Shown in pieces: positions 33,216 through 44,615 of a stretch of DNA of 64,000 bases; within the stretch, counting starts at the first letter, position 1; every line of letters starts with the position of its first letter. The notes below the pieces were generated by a model. It ran no database searches and had not been told where the DNA came from. It saw nothing but the letters and a program-made list of their open reading frames with translations. The translations under genes and the position numbers were made by a program. Source of the stretch: Phocoena phocoena (lineage: Eukaryota > Chordata > Mammalia > Artiodactyla > Phocoenidae); NCBI RefSeq assembly GCF_963924675.1, contig NC_089232.1, positions 39,646,659-39,710,658 on the forward strand. The letters are read 5' to 3'.

Positions 33216-33477
33216 TCCCCACCCCTCCCCCCCCCACTTCCAGGGACTTTTGAGTCACCTCGGCCTTGCTCAAAGCAATGTCCTTCCTCCCCAGAGGACC
33301 CAACCTGGCTCTCTAGGGGCTGCCCTGGGGGTCCGGGCCATCTCAGCAACGCCCAGAAGTCTTGTGGTGGCCCTTGGCTGATGAAGTGGTTTCATTTAGG
33401 ACCAAACACAGGACCCTTTTGAACATTTCTGTACTAGACCATTGTCCTGTCATTGGCAAAGAAATAAATGGGACAAA

Positions 33478-33505
33478 AGAGGTCACGGAGTAGAGGTCAC
33501 GGAGT
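33478..33505 (+). repeat. Perfect 14 bp tandem duplication with AGGTCA
   Basis: AGAGGTCACGGAGT occurs twice head to tail (33478-33491, 33492-33505). Each unit carries the nuclear-receptor half-site AGGTCA, giving a direct repeat with 8 bp spacing. Binding is only a possibility. Confidence 0.8.
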
Positions 33506-33599
33506 CCTCTAGGGGAAATGTGTGCTGAAGATAAGGTGGTAGCACAGAAGAAGAGGGAGTAGAAGACTGGTCTAGGGGGCCTTCCAAGGAAGAACAGTT

Positions 33600-33692
33600 T
33601 GTTCAATTGCTCTGTAAGCTGCAAAGTGCTAGTCAGTGGCATCTATGGTTATTATTATCATCATCATGGCCATTATCATCACCATTAGAGGA
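33600..33692 (+). repeat. MIR 3' end fragment, sense
   Basis: GCAAAGTGCTAGTCAGTGGC, then GTTATTATTATCATCATCAT, matching the MIR 3' tail with its ATT/ATC repeats. Confidence 0.55.
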
Positions 33693-33924
33693 TATGGCAA
33701 TGAGGTAGGGGGTAACTGTAAGCACTGATTGAGTTTCCAGTTGATTTCCTGATTTTAGAGGCCATGGATTTGTCTACCTGGAACATGCCAATTCAATTCA
33801 GGAGTTGAGTTTTGAGTCTAGACTTCAAAGCTCTCGGATAGTTCCCTGGCTAGTTTCTAGGGTTTGACTTGAATACTTGTCCATATTGTGAAAAATCTGA
33901 ATTTATCAAACAGAGCAGTAAAAA

Positions 33925-34041
33925 GGTGATGCTTCATTTTACAAAAGATTTTTTTTCACTTTACAGAAGGATCCTCAGTGGTATTCCTTTTCAATGGAAT
34001 GTTTGTCTAGCTCAGTAAGTGTTTACAGGTCATTAACTACT
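33925..34041 (+). repeat. Unassigned dispersed element, copy A
   Basis: Collinear with 53491-53610. Both begin GGTGATNNTTCANNTTACA followed by AAGATT, share a CCTTTTCAAT-like block in the middle, and end TGTTTACAG(G/A)TCATTAACTACT with one mismatch in 22. I cannot name a repeat family. It may be an ancient mammalian repeat or a duplicated regulatory element. Confidence 0.55.
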
Positions 34042-34049
34042 CCATGGAA

Positions 34050-35100
34050 GGACTTCGGTAGAGAAAAGGAAACCTGCAAGGAAATAGACTCACAGCTCTA
34101 GCTTAGAGGATGCTAAAGAGAATGAGACTCTGTTGGCTGACAGGTGTCTGCCGAGCACTCTGTGTGTCCAACGCTGAGAGAGAAGTAGGCAGCATGCTTC
34201 GTTCCTCGGAGGACTGGTAGTCTCTTTGGAAGCAAGACTTCTCATGAAATTATTGGGAAGACAGTATCGTGAAGACAGAAATGAAAGTGCTAAGGTGTGT
34301 TCACCCATCTCTTATGATTTATTAATGGGAGAATGGGCTTTGCTTTGCAAAGATTCAGTTTACATACTGCTTTTCAGGAATACTGTTGTGGCACACAGTG
34401 AGGGAGATTGGAGGAAGGAGTTGGCCTAAGACTCCTCCTGGGAGCACGGAGAGAGCTTGTGATGGAATGCAGAGGCTTGGCTGTCCTGGAATTTAATTCT
34501 GTGTGATCAGAGTTTGCCTCCCAGAAATGACCCAGGCCCCCGCTGGATGCCGGGGGAGAGACATCTGTAAGGCAAGAGGTTTGTACAAGGGGAGAAATGT
34601 ACTCATCAGACTTCCCGGAGGGGTAACTGGCTCGAATCCGAGTCGCAGACTAGTGGCAAAGTGGAAGATGGACGTCATCCTTCTTTCCTCCCGAGCTCCT
34701 GCTGGCTGCTGCTCTGAGCGCACTTTTGCTGCGTGTCAGAGGTGACCAGAGGACTAGGCAGACCTATCATCAGACGGTCAGCACCAGCTCTGTCTCTGCT
34801 GGGAAATAGAGAACCACAAAAAGCTCCTGGTTCTGGCCTGGACTCCTGCCTCAGAAGGCTAGGCACTTGCCCCTTTAGTAACACCTTTGGGATGGTCAGC
34901 TCTCACCCTTCCCCGTCTGTGGCAGCCTGCCCCACCTCTTTGGGCCAGGCATTCTGTAAAAGGGTTTATTGGGCTTCCGGTGTATAGATCCTAATTTGTT
35001 TTTCCAGCTTCAGGGGACCCTCCCTGGTCCTAGCATTCTGGGATTTCAAGAGCAAATCCATGTTCCCCTAATCCATTTCCTCCGTATATGCAGAGCTTTC
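34050..35100. other. Unique non-coding stretch
   Basis: No gene or known repeat is recognised. Frames of 60-84 codons on both strands have no motif. Confidence 0.4.
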
Positions 35101-35103
35101 CAT

Positions 35104-35112
35104 CATCCCCCT

Positions 35113-35146
<34 letters not shown>

Positions 35147-35349
35147 GGTACGCGGGCCTCTCACTGTTGTGGCCTCTCCCGTTGCGGAGCACAGGCTCCG
35201 GACCCACAGGCTCAGCGGCCATGGCTCACGGGCCCAGGCGCTCCGCGGCGTGTGGGATCCTCCCGGACCGGGGCATGAACCCGTGTCCCCTGCATCGGCA
35301 GGCGGACTCTCAACCACTGCGCCACCAGGGAAGCCCCATCCCCCTTCTT
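35104..35349 (-). mobile_element. CHR-type SINE, copy 4, with target duplication
   Basis: Minus orientation with the longest uninterrupted tail here: T-run to 35144, then GCGGTACGCGGG, head end CCACCAGGGAAGCC near 35334. Perfect 13 bp duplications (CATCCCCCTTCTT) lie at 35104-35116 and 35337-35349. The B-box region is GGGCATGAACC. The long pure tail suggests a fairly recent insertion. Confidence 0.96.
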
Positions 35350-35354
35350 GTTAT

Positions 35355-36310
35355 CCTAAAAAGCTTTATCATGAATTGAGTTTTCACAGGAGAGTGGCCC
35401 TGGTCTCCTATTTAGTTTGTGCCCCCCTTTTCTGGCAATCTTTCCAAGATTTGTAGATTGTTTCCTAGGTGTTTTTAAAAATATTCTAATAAGAATGAAA
35501 ATATCCTTGCAATTTTAGAGACTCTCAGAGGAACGGGAGCGCCGTTTAGAACCCGGAGTTGCAGTCTGCCCTAAGTGTGCCGTCTCCCTCTGCCCCAGGC
35601 TCCCACGGTGGCAGTGGGTTTGGGCTGGTAGGAGCCTTGGAGTGCCTGTGTCTGAGCAGGAAGGGAGTCTGCCAAACGTCCTTTACGTATCTGTACCTTT
35701 TGGGAAGTCCCAAGCTCTCAAACCACGGGCACCATAAAAATTTCTGCACCCCAACCTGGAATACAACCTAACTACCTCCACTTGCCAAGCTGGGCTCATT
35801 TCTAGGGGGTTCCGCCCTGATTTGCCAATGGACCCCGAAGCTAGGCAGGACTTGGAAGTTATCCAGAGTGATATGGCGGAAGAGAGATACAGGGCTGGTC
35901 TGTGCCCAGGTGTGCACAAATGTGAGCAGGTTGCTGACTCCAGTGCAGAGCCCCAAACTGGCGGAAAGTAGCTACAGCACCTCCTCTTAGCCATGACCCA
36001 CCAGGGCCAACACAACTTGAAAAGTTGGTCTGGAGCAAACCAACAGTTGCTTTTATCGAAGTCCCCGTGGAAGGGTTTGGCCTTTGATTGGGGTGGGGGT
36101 GAGGGTGGGCTGGAAGAGGAGTGAGAGCTCCAGGTCCGTGGCCTTTCGCTTAGGTGGCCTCTTTCAAAAGGGTCTCTTGTCGGTGGAGAATTTGCTTTGA
36201 TTACTCAGTGGGAAGAAAACGATTTGTATGCCATGGCAGGTGGACTAGATCATCCCTCCCCAAATTGTGAAGGAGGTGAGGGCTCCCCTGTCTGCACTCC
36301 CCCCACCTCA
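35355..36310. other. Unique non-coding stretch
   Basis: Nothing recognised. A minus frame at 35683-36015 (110 codons) has no motif. Confidence 0.4.
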
Positions 36311-36315
36311 TCACT

Positions 36316-36352
36316 ATCCATCCATTTTTCATCTGTCCATCTGTCCATCCAT
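36316..36352 (+). repeat. ATCC/TGTCC simple repeat
   Basis: CCATCCATTTTTCATCTGTC followed by more CATCTGTCCATCCATT units. Short and imperfect. Confidence 0.7.
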
Positions 36353-36559
36353 TGGTCACATACAGGCGCCTATCAGCACAGTAGCTTAGAATCTGCATTC
36401 CCAATTGACCCCCCTCCCCCCAGCCTCACGTTCCTCGATCTGTTCTCTCCCTCTTTCCTTTTCTACTGATCCCAACTTCCTCTTGGGAAAGGGGCTGATG
36501 ACCTCATTTCTGCTGAGGTGTAACTAATAAATGCCAGGAGGCATGTGTTTCATTTCACA

Positions 36560-36690
36560 ATAAAATGTACGTACTTACTCTGTTCTAAGTACGTTACAAA
36601 TATTAAGTCATTTTACTTTCATAACAACCCTATTAAGCAGATACTATTATTCTTCCCATTTTACAGATGAGTCAATTATTTAATTCCAGC
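36560..36690 (-). repeat. MIR fragment, antisense
   Basis: CTGTTCTAAGTACGTTACAA, ATTAAGTCATTTTACTTTCA, TAACAACCCTATTAAGCAGA, TACTATTATTCTTCCCATTT TACAGATGAG. A clear antisense MIR 3' half. Confidence 0.85.
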
Positions 36691-36939
36691 TAAAGAAATA
36701 AAGTTTGGTGGTGAAACATTAGGAGTGAGCCAGGAGTATTTGTCATCACAGAAGCAGTCTGTATCTCCCCCAGGCTGGCTTTGCCAACTGGAGATTAGGT
36801 AGTTAGAGTGAATACCCTTCCTCCCCTTTGCTATTTCATCTCAGCCAGCTCTGGGCCATTTCCACTTTCCTCTCCCCATACTCCCATCTCTGCAAAAATG
36901 GCACAAGATTTATAAGACATTAGGGAATTAGAGATAATT

Positions 36940-37075
36940 TCTTCTAACTTCCTTGTTTACCATGGGGCAACTGAGGTCCACAGAGGTGACGAGACCCAAC
37001 ATGGTCACCGGGCCAGGTGGTGGCAATGCACAGGCGAGAAGCCAGGGCCCTCAGCTCCCAGCCTCACATCTTCCC
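36940..37075 (-). repeat. Probable MIR fragment, antisense
   Basis: CATGGGGCAACTGAGGTCCA CAGAGGTGACGAGACCCAAC ATGGTCACCGGGCCAGGTGG follows antisense MIR order but is diverged. Confidence 0.5.
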
Positions 37076-37155
37076 ACGGTCCTGTACCGCTGTCAGCACC
37101 ACCCTCCCCCTGCCTCATGCTTCCTTAGTCTATATAGCTAAGGGATCTGTTGCCC

Positions 37156-37273
37156 CAGGAGTACGGGTCTGCCTAGGCGTCTTAAGTGATGTAGGCATGC
37201 CTCACTCACGGGGCAGGAGTACAGGTCTACTCAGGCGTCTTAAGTGATGTAGGCATGCCTCTCACTCACGGGG
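37156..37273 (+). repeat. Tandem duplication of a 58-60 bp unit
   Basis: Two head-to-tail copies, 37156-37213 and 37214-37273. Both contain GGCGTCTTAAGTGATGTAGG and end CTCACTCACGGGG. They differ at a handful of bases and by a 2 bp CT insertion in the second copy. High similarity points to a recent duplication. Confidence 0.95.
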
Positions 37274-37279
37274 CTTCAC

Positions 37280-38050
37280 TTTCTCAGTTTATTGCCAGTA
37301 GTAGTCTCTGTTCTGTTTCTTTCAGCTTCTTCCCCTTGAGTTGTTGTCTTTCTATTTAAGGTGGCTGCCCCCTCTTTTTTCCACTCTCCCTCCACACACT
37401 GTGTCTTCCCTCAGTCTGCCTCTGCCACTTCCTGGGGCCACTGCAGCTCCAGTCTCAAGGCTCCAGCTCCTTCACGGATCCTTCTGCTTCCTGGTCACCT
37501 GTTGACCCCCAGCCCTGCCCTGTCACAGCCAGTGAGGGTCGGGGAGGGGAGGCAAGGGGAATCTTCACGTCTTCCCCTGATTCTCTGCTGTCCACAGCAC
37601 TGACCAGCAGCTGGGGGCCCTTCTGAGGGAGGCCTTGGTGTTGTCTAACTTCCCAAGGCCTTTTGGCAAGTTAGAAGTTATCTCCAGGACCCTTGGCTGC
37701 TGTACAACTAGTAGGTCAACCACCCTGCCTTCTGACCTAGGGGGGCTCTTAGGGCTCTCAACACCACATTTAATAGTTACCCCTGACTCAGTAGGGGTCT
37801 CAGTCCAAATGAATGTCCGTTATAAAAATCTTTTGGGGTCACTTCCCATCACTCCCTTAGAATAGTGGCGATGTTTCTGCTTGGAATAAGATGACATTTG
37901 GTAATTGAACCAAACAGGTGGCTGCGATACGGGCTTTGGAGCTGTACTCCTCGAGGAATGGGGTGGAGATGGGGCAGGCTGTAGGGTGACAAAATGGGGA
38001 CTCCCTGGACTCTCAAACTCAAAACCTTTTCTGTGTTCTCAAAACTTGAG
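37280..38050. other. Unique non-coding stretch
   Basis: Pyrimidine-rich at 37360-37500. No recognised gene or repeat. Confidence 0.4.
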
Positions 38051-38054
38051 TTGC

Positions 38055-38583
38055 TCTAGATATTTATCTAAGGGAAATGAAGACATGCATTCATACAAAC
38101 ACATATACACAAATGTTCATTGTGGCATTGTTCCCAATAGTCAAAAAGTGGTAACAACTCAAAGTCAATCAATAGGTGCATGGATAAACAAAATGTAGTA
38201 CAGCCATACAATGGAATATTCAATATAAGAATGAAATAGTAATACACCCAACAACATGGATGAATCTCAAAATCATTCTGCTCAGTGAAAGAAATTAAGA
38301 AAAGGTTTAATGCTGTGTGATTCCATTTATGTAAGATTCTGGAAAAATCAAAACTAGAGGGATGGGTAGTAGATATATGATTAAATGGGGTCAGAGGATT
38401 AGGGGAGGGGACTGACTGCAAAGGGGCATGGGAAAACTCTTTAGAGTGACGGAAATGTTCTCTACCTGATTTTGGTGGAGGTTATACCACTGTATACAAT
38501 TAGCAGAATTCATAAAACTGTACACTTAAGTTGGTGACTTTTATTGTATGTGAATTATGCCTCAATAAAGCTAAAAAATGAAA
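38055..38583 (+). repeat. L1 3' end, sense
   Basis: A clear 5'-truncated mammalian L1: ACACAAATGTTCATTGTGGC, GCATGGATAAACAAAATGTA, ACAATGGAATATTCAATATA, AACATGGATGAATCTCAAAA, AACTGTACACTTAAGTTGGT, TTTATTGTATGTGAATTATG and CCTCAATAAAGCTAAAAAAT at the poly-A end. The type looks like L1MA/L1MB. Dead copy of about 530 bp. Confidence 0.88.
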
Positions 38584-38599
38584 ACCAACCACTTGAGTT

Positions 38600-39900
38600 G
38601 GACTATCATGGAAGGCTGTCTGTCTGTCTCTAGCCTTTAACTGTCTGCGTCATCTCAAGACTCCAGCCGTCTCTGAAGGGGGTGGGGGGGGACACTAAAG
38701 TACATTTCAGGGAACTCAGAATGCTCTTTGAATTCGGAGATTTCATGGAAGTTGGTTAATGTCTGGGAGAGAGACAGAAGCAGACTGAGGTGATGTTTTC
38801 CACCACCAGCAGAGCACGTGTACTTATGTGAAAAATGCGTGAGCACTTGTGAGTGTTTGAGGCGAGAGACAGTAAGAGGAGGGGTTTACTTCATAGAATT
38901 CTAGAGGGCTTTAAAAGATGAAAGGGGAGAACATGCCTGAGTCAGTCTTACTCATTGATATATCTCCTCCTTGGGTGGAGATCCCAACTGTGTGACTGTC
39001 CGGTGAATTCCTGTAAAGTGAAAGTTTTTGTTTGTTTTTAACATCCATCTTCCTCTCCAAATTGTCTCTCATGCAGTTTCCAAGGTAGTCAGCATTCATG
39101 TGGTATCTGAACTTTCCTCATTCATCTGGCAGACGTGGGGAGAATGCCTTTTCTGAACCCAGATCTGTGCTAAGGCTGCATAGATTTAAGTCCTTACGTG
39201 GAAGACTTCTGTGTATGTGTAGTGTTGGGTTGCATCTGGCCACACGGCCTTATTCTGGGACTTGACTGTTAGGGGGCTTTGATATGAACAGTCAGCCCAG
39301 GCTGGAGAATTGAAGGCAACATTTCAAATAATAGTCACATTAGGTGCTGCCTTCGTTTTTGCAGGGCCTTCCCTTTACCACACCCAATAGATAAGGCGGC
39401 CAAGAACATCCATGTTTCCTGCTCGCTGGCATCAAAGCGAAGTCCTTTTTAGTGGTGCTGGATTCAAAAGAGTATTAAAAATATGTTTTTAGAGCTTAGT
39501 GTTTTGCATTCAGGGTGTGCTTCTGCTGAGCTTAACTTCTTTGCAGCTGACCAAGGTTGAAATAGAGCTAGAGGGTTGTACAAGCTTAAAGATGGGTTTC
39601 CCATAAAGATGTTACTTTTTGGTAACTGACAGCCAGACTCAATCAACCTGGCACACATTCCGGCTGGTGTATGTGCTTCACTTCTGCTCTTCTCTAGGGT
39701 GTGGGGTGGCTGTTTAAAGAGGGTGGATATTAATGCTAATCTTTGTGTAGCATAACAGGTTACTGCCACTTGCCTTTTTTTATCTGGAAATTCAAGCAGA
39801 TATCAGAAGGGAACTGTTTGTGGCTACAGAGATGGTTAAAATTGTCATTATGGACAGAAAAGATACTTGGAAAAATAATTTTCCTTTTAGGAAGGCAAAT
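38600..39900. other. Unique non-coding stretch
   Basis: No recognised gene or repeat. A GGGGGTGGGGGGGG run lies at 38679-38692. Minus frames of 62-101 codons have no motif. Confidence 0.4.
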
Positions 39901-39904
39901 CAGT

Positions 39905-40442
39905 CATTTAACCACTATTTGTTGAGTTCCTAGGATATAGGTATATCATATATCACGTGCTATGCTGGATCCTTTGAAGTAAAACAAAAATAAGTAGAAG
40001 ACAGAGTCCCCGCACTTAAGAAGCACACTGGAAAGATGTAGAATTAAGTAGAGGCACAGAGAGGTAACCAGTGATGTAAGGACTGGTTATGAGTCCAGGT
40101 GGTGCAGGGAATGAGTGCTCCTTAAGGTTGGGAAAGGAAGAGATTGATTCTTTATGCTAAGGTGACTAGTAGACCTTTAGCTGGGGCTTGAAGTATGAAC
40201 GGGATTCCAGGAAGTCGAAGAGGAAGAAGAAAAGCCTGAAAGGGAATGAGAAAGGAAGAGATTTTTACTTGAGCAGAGTATTTTCCTCAGTGCATAGAGG
40301 GAGCTGAGCCTGGAATAAAAATTTAGGGAGGGACTATGGAGCTCTGGAATGGACGCTTAAGGCGTTGGACCATATCCTGTAGACCATGGGAGGCTGTCAA
40401 TGTTCTGAGCAAAGAATGAAGGCAGCATTCTAGGGTGACATA
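39905..40442 (-). repeat. L2 LINE remnant, antisense
   Basis: TTTGTTGAGTTCCTAGGATA, TATCACGTGCTATGCTGGAT, AAAACAAAAATAAG, ACGGGATTCCAGGAAGTCGA, then CCATATCCTGTAGACCATGG and GAGGCTGTCAATG follow the same order as the longer L2 copy at 20.6-21.4 kb, with heavy divergence. Confidence 0.6.
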
Positions 40443-40449
40443 AATTAAG

Positions 40450-41170
40450 GACTCTGTCCAGAGGAAGGATGGGGCCAGTTGTTGGGATTCTCTCTTTAAT
40501 GTCCTTCATGCTGAGTTCTCCCCTTTGACAGATATGTTCTAGAGGATGGAATGGTTGACTGTAGGGTTTTCACAAGCAGAATGGAACCAAACATTGTAGG
40601 AGATTAGCAAATCAGTCTGTTATTAGTGTAGAGTCTCGGAAAGTTTTCATTTCACCCCTATTGTGAGTGGGGAGTGGACAGGAATGAAGTTTGGAATCAA
40701 GAGCCCATTGGGTTCCCAGTGGACCCTTGTCCCTCTCCTCCAGACCATCCATGTGGGGAATTGTTCAGGGCATGGTTAGTTTTTCATGATGGCATTTATC
40801 ATTCAGATGGTGTGTGATGAAATAAGGCAGGCACCAAATTCACATCCTTATGAACTCTCTTTAATAGCACCCTCCTACTTTGGGGATTTTTAAAGCTAGC
40901 CTGAATTTGAATGAACCTTTGTGGATGATGTAAGAGGAGAGTTGATAAAAGGAGTATTAGATAGGCATTTGGGAGGGGAAAGGGGGTCTAGGGGCTCATG
41001 AAATTAGCCAGGGACACACAGAGAGTCAAAAGGAAATCAGAGATCCTAGTGGACCCAGAATGTCCTAGAGGAGGACTAGCCTCTGTTAGGATTTGAAATG
41101 GTCAGAACATCTTTTCAGCCTCCTTCATGGGACTTCCTCCTCTAGCCAGAATTTTCTTTTGTGACAGGTG
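40450..41170. other. Unique non-coding stretch
   Basis: Nothing recognised; no frame above 60 codons except at its right edge, where frames enter the SINE. Confidence 0.4.
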
Positions 41171-41175
41171 TTGGT

Positions 41176-41186
41176 CAGACAAGTGT

Positions 41187-41217
<31 letters not shown>

Positions 41218-41424
41218 GCAGTACGTGGGCCTCTCACTGCTGTGGCCTCTCCTGTTGCGGAGCACAGGCTCCGGATGCGCAGGCTCAGCGGCCATGGCTC
41301 ACGGGCCCAGCCGCTCCGCGGCATGTGGGATCTTCCCGAACCGGGGCACGAACCCGCGTCCCCTGCATCGGCAGGCGGACTCTTAACCACTGCACCACCA
41401 GGGAAGCCCCAGACAAGTGTTTTT
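41176..41424 (-). mobile_element. CHR-type SINE, copy 5, with target duplication
   Basis: Minus orientation. The tail is (TTTTG)n at 41191-41218, then CAGTACGTGGG, with the head end GGGAAGCCC at 41409. Perfect 15 bp duplications (CAGACAAGTGTTTTT) lie at 41176-41190 and 41410-41424. The B-box region keeps GGGCACGAACC. The ordered tail shows simple-repeat growth from a poly-A. Confidence 0.95.
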
Positions 41425-41429
41425 GTTTG

Positions 41430-42640
41430 TGGTTGGTCTCTTGGCATACAGCATGGCACCTTGTCCAGGACAACGAGGAGGTCATTTTAGCAGCAGGCAG
41501 GGTAGCTCTGTGCACTGCAAAGGAATATCAGCTTCTAGGAGACTTGGTGGCTTTGGAGAAAAGCTCACAGTGGCAGAAATTAATTAGAAAGTAGAGTAGA
41601 ACCGACTTGCAAAAGCTGGTGTTATGTGGATCTGGATGTGCTGTGGGCCAAATGACAAAAAGGAAATGGAATGAGAAATGGTGTAAATGACTAAGAAGGA
41701 CGCTGTTGGCAGGGGCACTGCTGTTGACCAGCTCTCAGAAGTGAATGTAGTTAGGTGTTTCCACTTTATCTTCCCCAAACTCTCTGAAGCAACAGTTTCA
41801 TTAGGGTCTAAGACTTCTTCAGGAGCCTCTTGGTCACCTATTGTTTGTGATCAACAGCAATTTTTTCTTTCTTTCTTTCAAGATAAATTAATTTGGGGTG
41901 ATAGTGACTTCAGGCTGATTTTGACTCTTTGGCTATTGGTTTGAATTTTTTTTGGTTATTATTTTCACATCGACCAAAGCTAGAAAAGTTTCACTGAATC
42001 CCCCTGCAATATAAATGTTTCCTTTCATCGGGGAAGCCAACTATTTACAGCCATAACAAGGTTTACCCTGAATTGTATAATTGATACTGACTTCTGTGTC
42101 AGCAAAAAAATGAAACAAAAGCTGATCATAGGTGACGTTACCTAAATGACGGTACCTACTTGTGTCCTTCCTTTCACATTTGCTGTAATCTTGTTACGGC
42201 ATTGTCCTATTACCTCAAATACTGTCATCTTTAAATGCTGTCAGATCATAACTGGATTGCCAAGGACAGAGGACAGGAATCAGCGAGAAGTCAGTGGCGT
42301 TTCCCAGCACACCCCAGAGACGGGCTTCTTTCCCCTCACATAGGTTGAATTCTTGGAGAAATTGTTTAGTTAAAATGATGACTCAGGTGTCTTTTACAGG
42401 CTTTGATGAAATAGCCAAGTTCACTCCTTGTGTTCCTAGACAGAAAGAAAGAAACAGTCTCTTCCAACAGCCAATGAGACAGACTCTTCCAGGATAATGT
42501 TAATGTTTCTGCACAATGAGAATGCATTATAAGTATTATTATTGTGTTTTTTTAAAACCAGCTCAAAAGTAATAGCAAAGAGAGGTCTCTATGTGAGAGT
42601 TGAACATCCAATTATTCTTTATAATGTTTCCCCAGATTTG
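41430..42640. other. Unique non-coding stretch
   Basis: AT-rich, especially 41860-42130. No recognised gene or repeat. Confidence 0.4.
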
Positions 42641-42644
42641 GTTA

Positions 42645-42732
42645 GGGGACTCCATTTTAGAGATGGGAAAACTGAGTCATAAGACGCTTAGAGGTAGACA
42701 TCATTGGGCAGCTGGAGTTGGGAACATTCCTG
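42645..42732 (-). repeat. Probable MIR fragment, antisense
   Basis: CTCCATTTTAGAGATGGGAA AACTGAGTCATAAGACGCTT, then GCAGCTGGAGTTGGGAAC. Short antisense MIR core. Confidence 0.55.
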
Positions 42733-42739
42733 TCTTATG

Positions 42740-43440
42740 TTTATGCCATATGTCCATGTTCCTCTCATATATTTAGACCAAATTCTTATCCAGATTTCTC
42801 ATAAAGTGTTCATAAATTTCCAGTCTTCACTTTTCTGCAGCTTCCTTAGTTAGAATAGCTGATAGAGAAATGGCTGCATTGAAATTAATCCCCTTGCTTT
42901 TTGCATTCCGTTGCTCATAAATAAGGGAGTGAGAAACGGTTACTTTGAACGCCCTTATTAAGGCAGGTTTGGCTGCCAGAGAGTAGGGCAAACTGAAGGG
43001 GATGGGCTAAGACATCTTTTTCATGCCTCTTTTTTTTTTTTTTTTAACTTTGGCTTTTATAATGGTATAATTTAGTTTTTCCTTAATCTGATTCTGTATT
43101 CATTTTTTAATATATAATGTTGATTAGTATGTTCTATTATTTATAGCCCTCCAGAAGGATCCCAAGGGAAGGTAATCTCCATTTGAGAAGACGATTTCCC
43201 AATTTCCATACAGATGACGAAAAAGTCACTGCCCACTGCATGCCACCCACCCCTTGCTCCCTGCTGAGTTTTCTTCTTACCCTCTCAGTGTGGGGCATCG
43301 TGGGCCGCAGATACCCGAAAGCCTGACTGGAGATGCAACATGGGATGTGCTGACATTAATGCAAAAGGACTGCCTAATTGACTTGCAAAATATAGGTTAG
43401 GGAGTTTTATGGGATATCAAATTATCTTATTCTTTCTCTG
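42740..43440. other. AT-rich unique stretch
   Basis: A T-run at 43030-43045 and AT-rich sequence to 43150. The segment at 43190-43440 is repeat-free. No gene is recognised. Confidence 0.4.
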
Positions 43441-43450
43441 ATTAAAGACA

Positions 43451-43494
43451 AAATATTATATTATAATATTATAATATTATATATTATAATATTT
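43451..43494. repeat. AT-only ATTATA repeat
   Basis: Forty-plus bases of pure A/T made of ATATT, ATAAT and TATAT units, largely self-complementary. Low melting stability is expected. Confidence 0.9.
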
Positions 43495-43499
43495 ACCCA

Positions 43500-44550
43500 T
43501 CGACATGGGTAAAAGGTTAGAACTTCGCACACTTAGAGGTGTAGCCTGGCTTTCCCCGTCCTGCCTGTGGCAGAGGCTCGTGGTGAGTAACTGATCGAAG
43601 GCGGGCAGATGCCCTGTTCGTAGAACTCTGAACTGTCTGAATAGTCAAGTTAGATTTATAGGAGGGACGTTTGCCTTAGCTTTGAATTTCCTGAGTCCTT
43701 TTAATTCTGATAGAAGAGTAATCTTAAAATTAAATTTTAATTTGTTCTGATTCCATTTCTTTTAGCAGGGAAAGGGATGAATACCTGAAAGGGGGAATAC
43801 AGGCTGAGAGCAGTGGCCAAGTTTGAGAGATGAGTGGCTTCATAGGGTTTTGGGCAGAAATGCCACTCCGCGTAGGGGTGTGGTCATGTTGAGACTATGG
43901 GCTGCTTCTCTGTCATACCATGATGCCTTGGTCGACCACCTAATGTTTTTAATGATGCCTTGGTCAACAGTCTAATGCTATAAAGGTCTTCCTAAGAGAC
44001 ATTCCAGACCCAGTCCTGTTGTCGAGTTGGAGCTTCCATGTATCTAATGATAACCTACCAGCTAATCCATCACGCTGCCCACTTCCGTGCAAAATGTGTG
44101 TGTGTGTGAGCGTGCATGTGTAGTCTAAGCATAGCTTTCTTGAATTTCTCACTCACTTCAGTACTTAACGATACATATGTCCATAAAGTGGACTTTCAGC
44201 ATTTGGCCACTGCGTTCTCTCTCATTGTGTGGGAAGAAGGCACGGGTGCCCAACTGGAGGTGGGTCAAGGTGGGCTGGCAGAGCTGTGATTGATGTCTCC
44301 ATTTGATGTGTAGGGGAGAGAGCGAGTCACAAGGCATTCTCTGCAAATGAGCCATGGTCCACCTGCAGAGCTGTAACCCTGAAAGCCCCAGGACTGACCT
44401 CCCCAGGAGGTCTTGACTTCCAGCAGCCTTTCGGTCTAATCCATTTCAGAATGGAGAACAGCTTGCCACTATCCTTTACTCTTGATCTGCTGACAAAGCA
44501 ATGCTATTAGAAACTTGGCTAGGTATGGAAATAGATCCCTATATATACTA
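43500..44550. other. Unique non-coding stretch
   Basis: Includes a short near-duplicate, TGATGCCTTGGTCGACCACC TAATG (43920-43944) and TGATGCCTTGGTCAACAGTC TAATG (43953-43977), and a GT run at 44097-44108. No gene is recognised. Confidence 0.5.
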
Positions 44551-44557
44551 AACATCT

Positions 44558-44615
44558 TGTGTGTGTGTGTGTGTGTGTGCGTGCACGTGCGTGTGTGAGC
44601 ACATGTGGGTGTGTG
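44558..44615 (+). repeat. (GT)n microsatellite
   Basis: An unbroken GT run at about 44558-44579 followed by GCGTGCACGTGCGTGTGTGA interruptions. On the minus strand it gives meaningless Thr-His frames. Confidence 0.95.

Noticed and set aside
38055..38583. Active L1
   Set aside because: Only the terminal ~530 bp are present; no ORF1 or ORF2 remains.
44558..44615. Histidine/threonine-rich protein on the minus strand
   Set aside because: Translation of the GT microsatellite.
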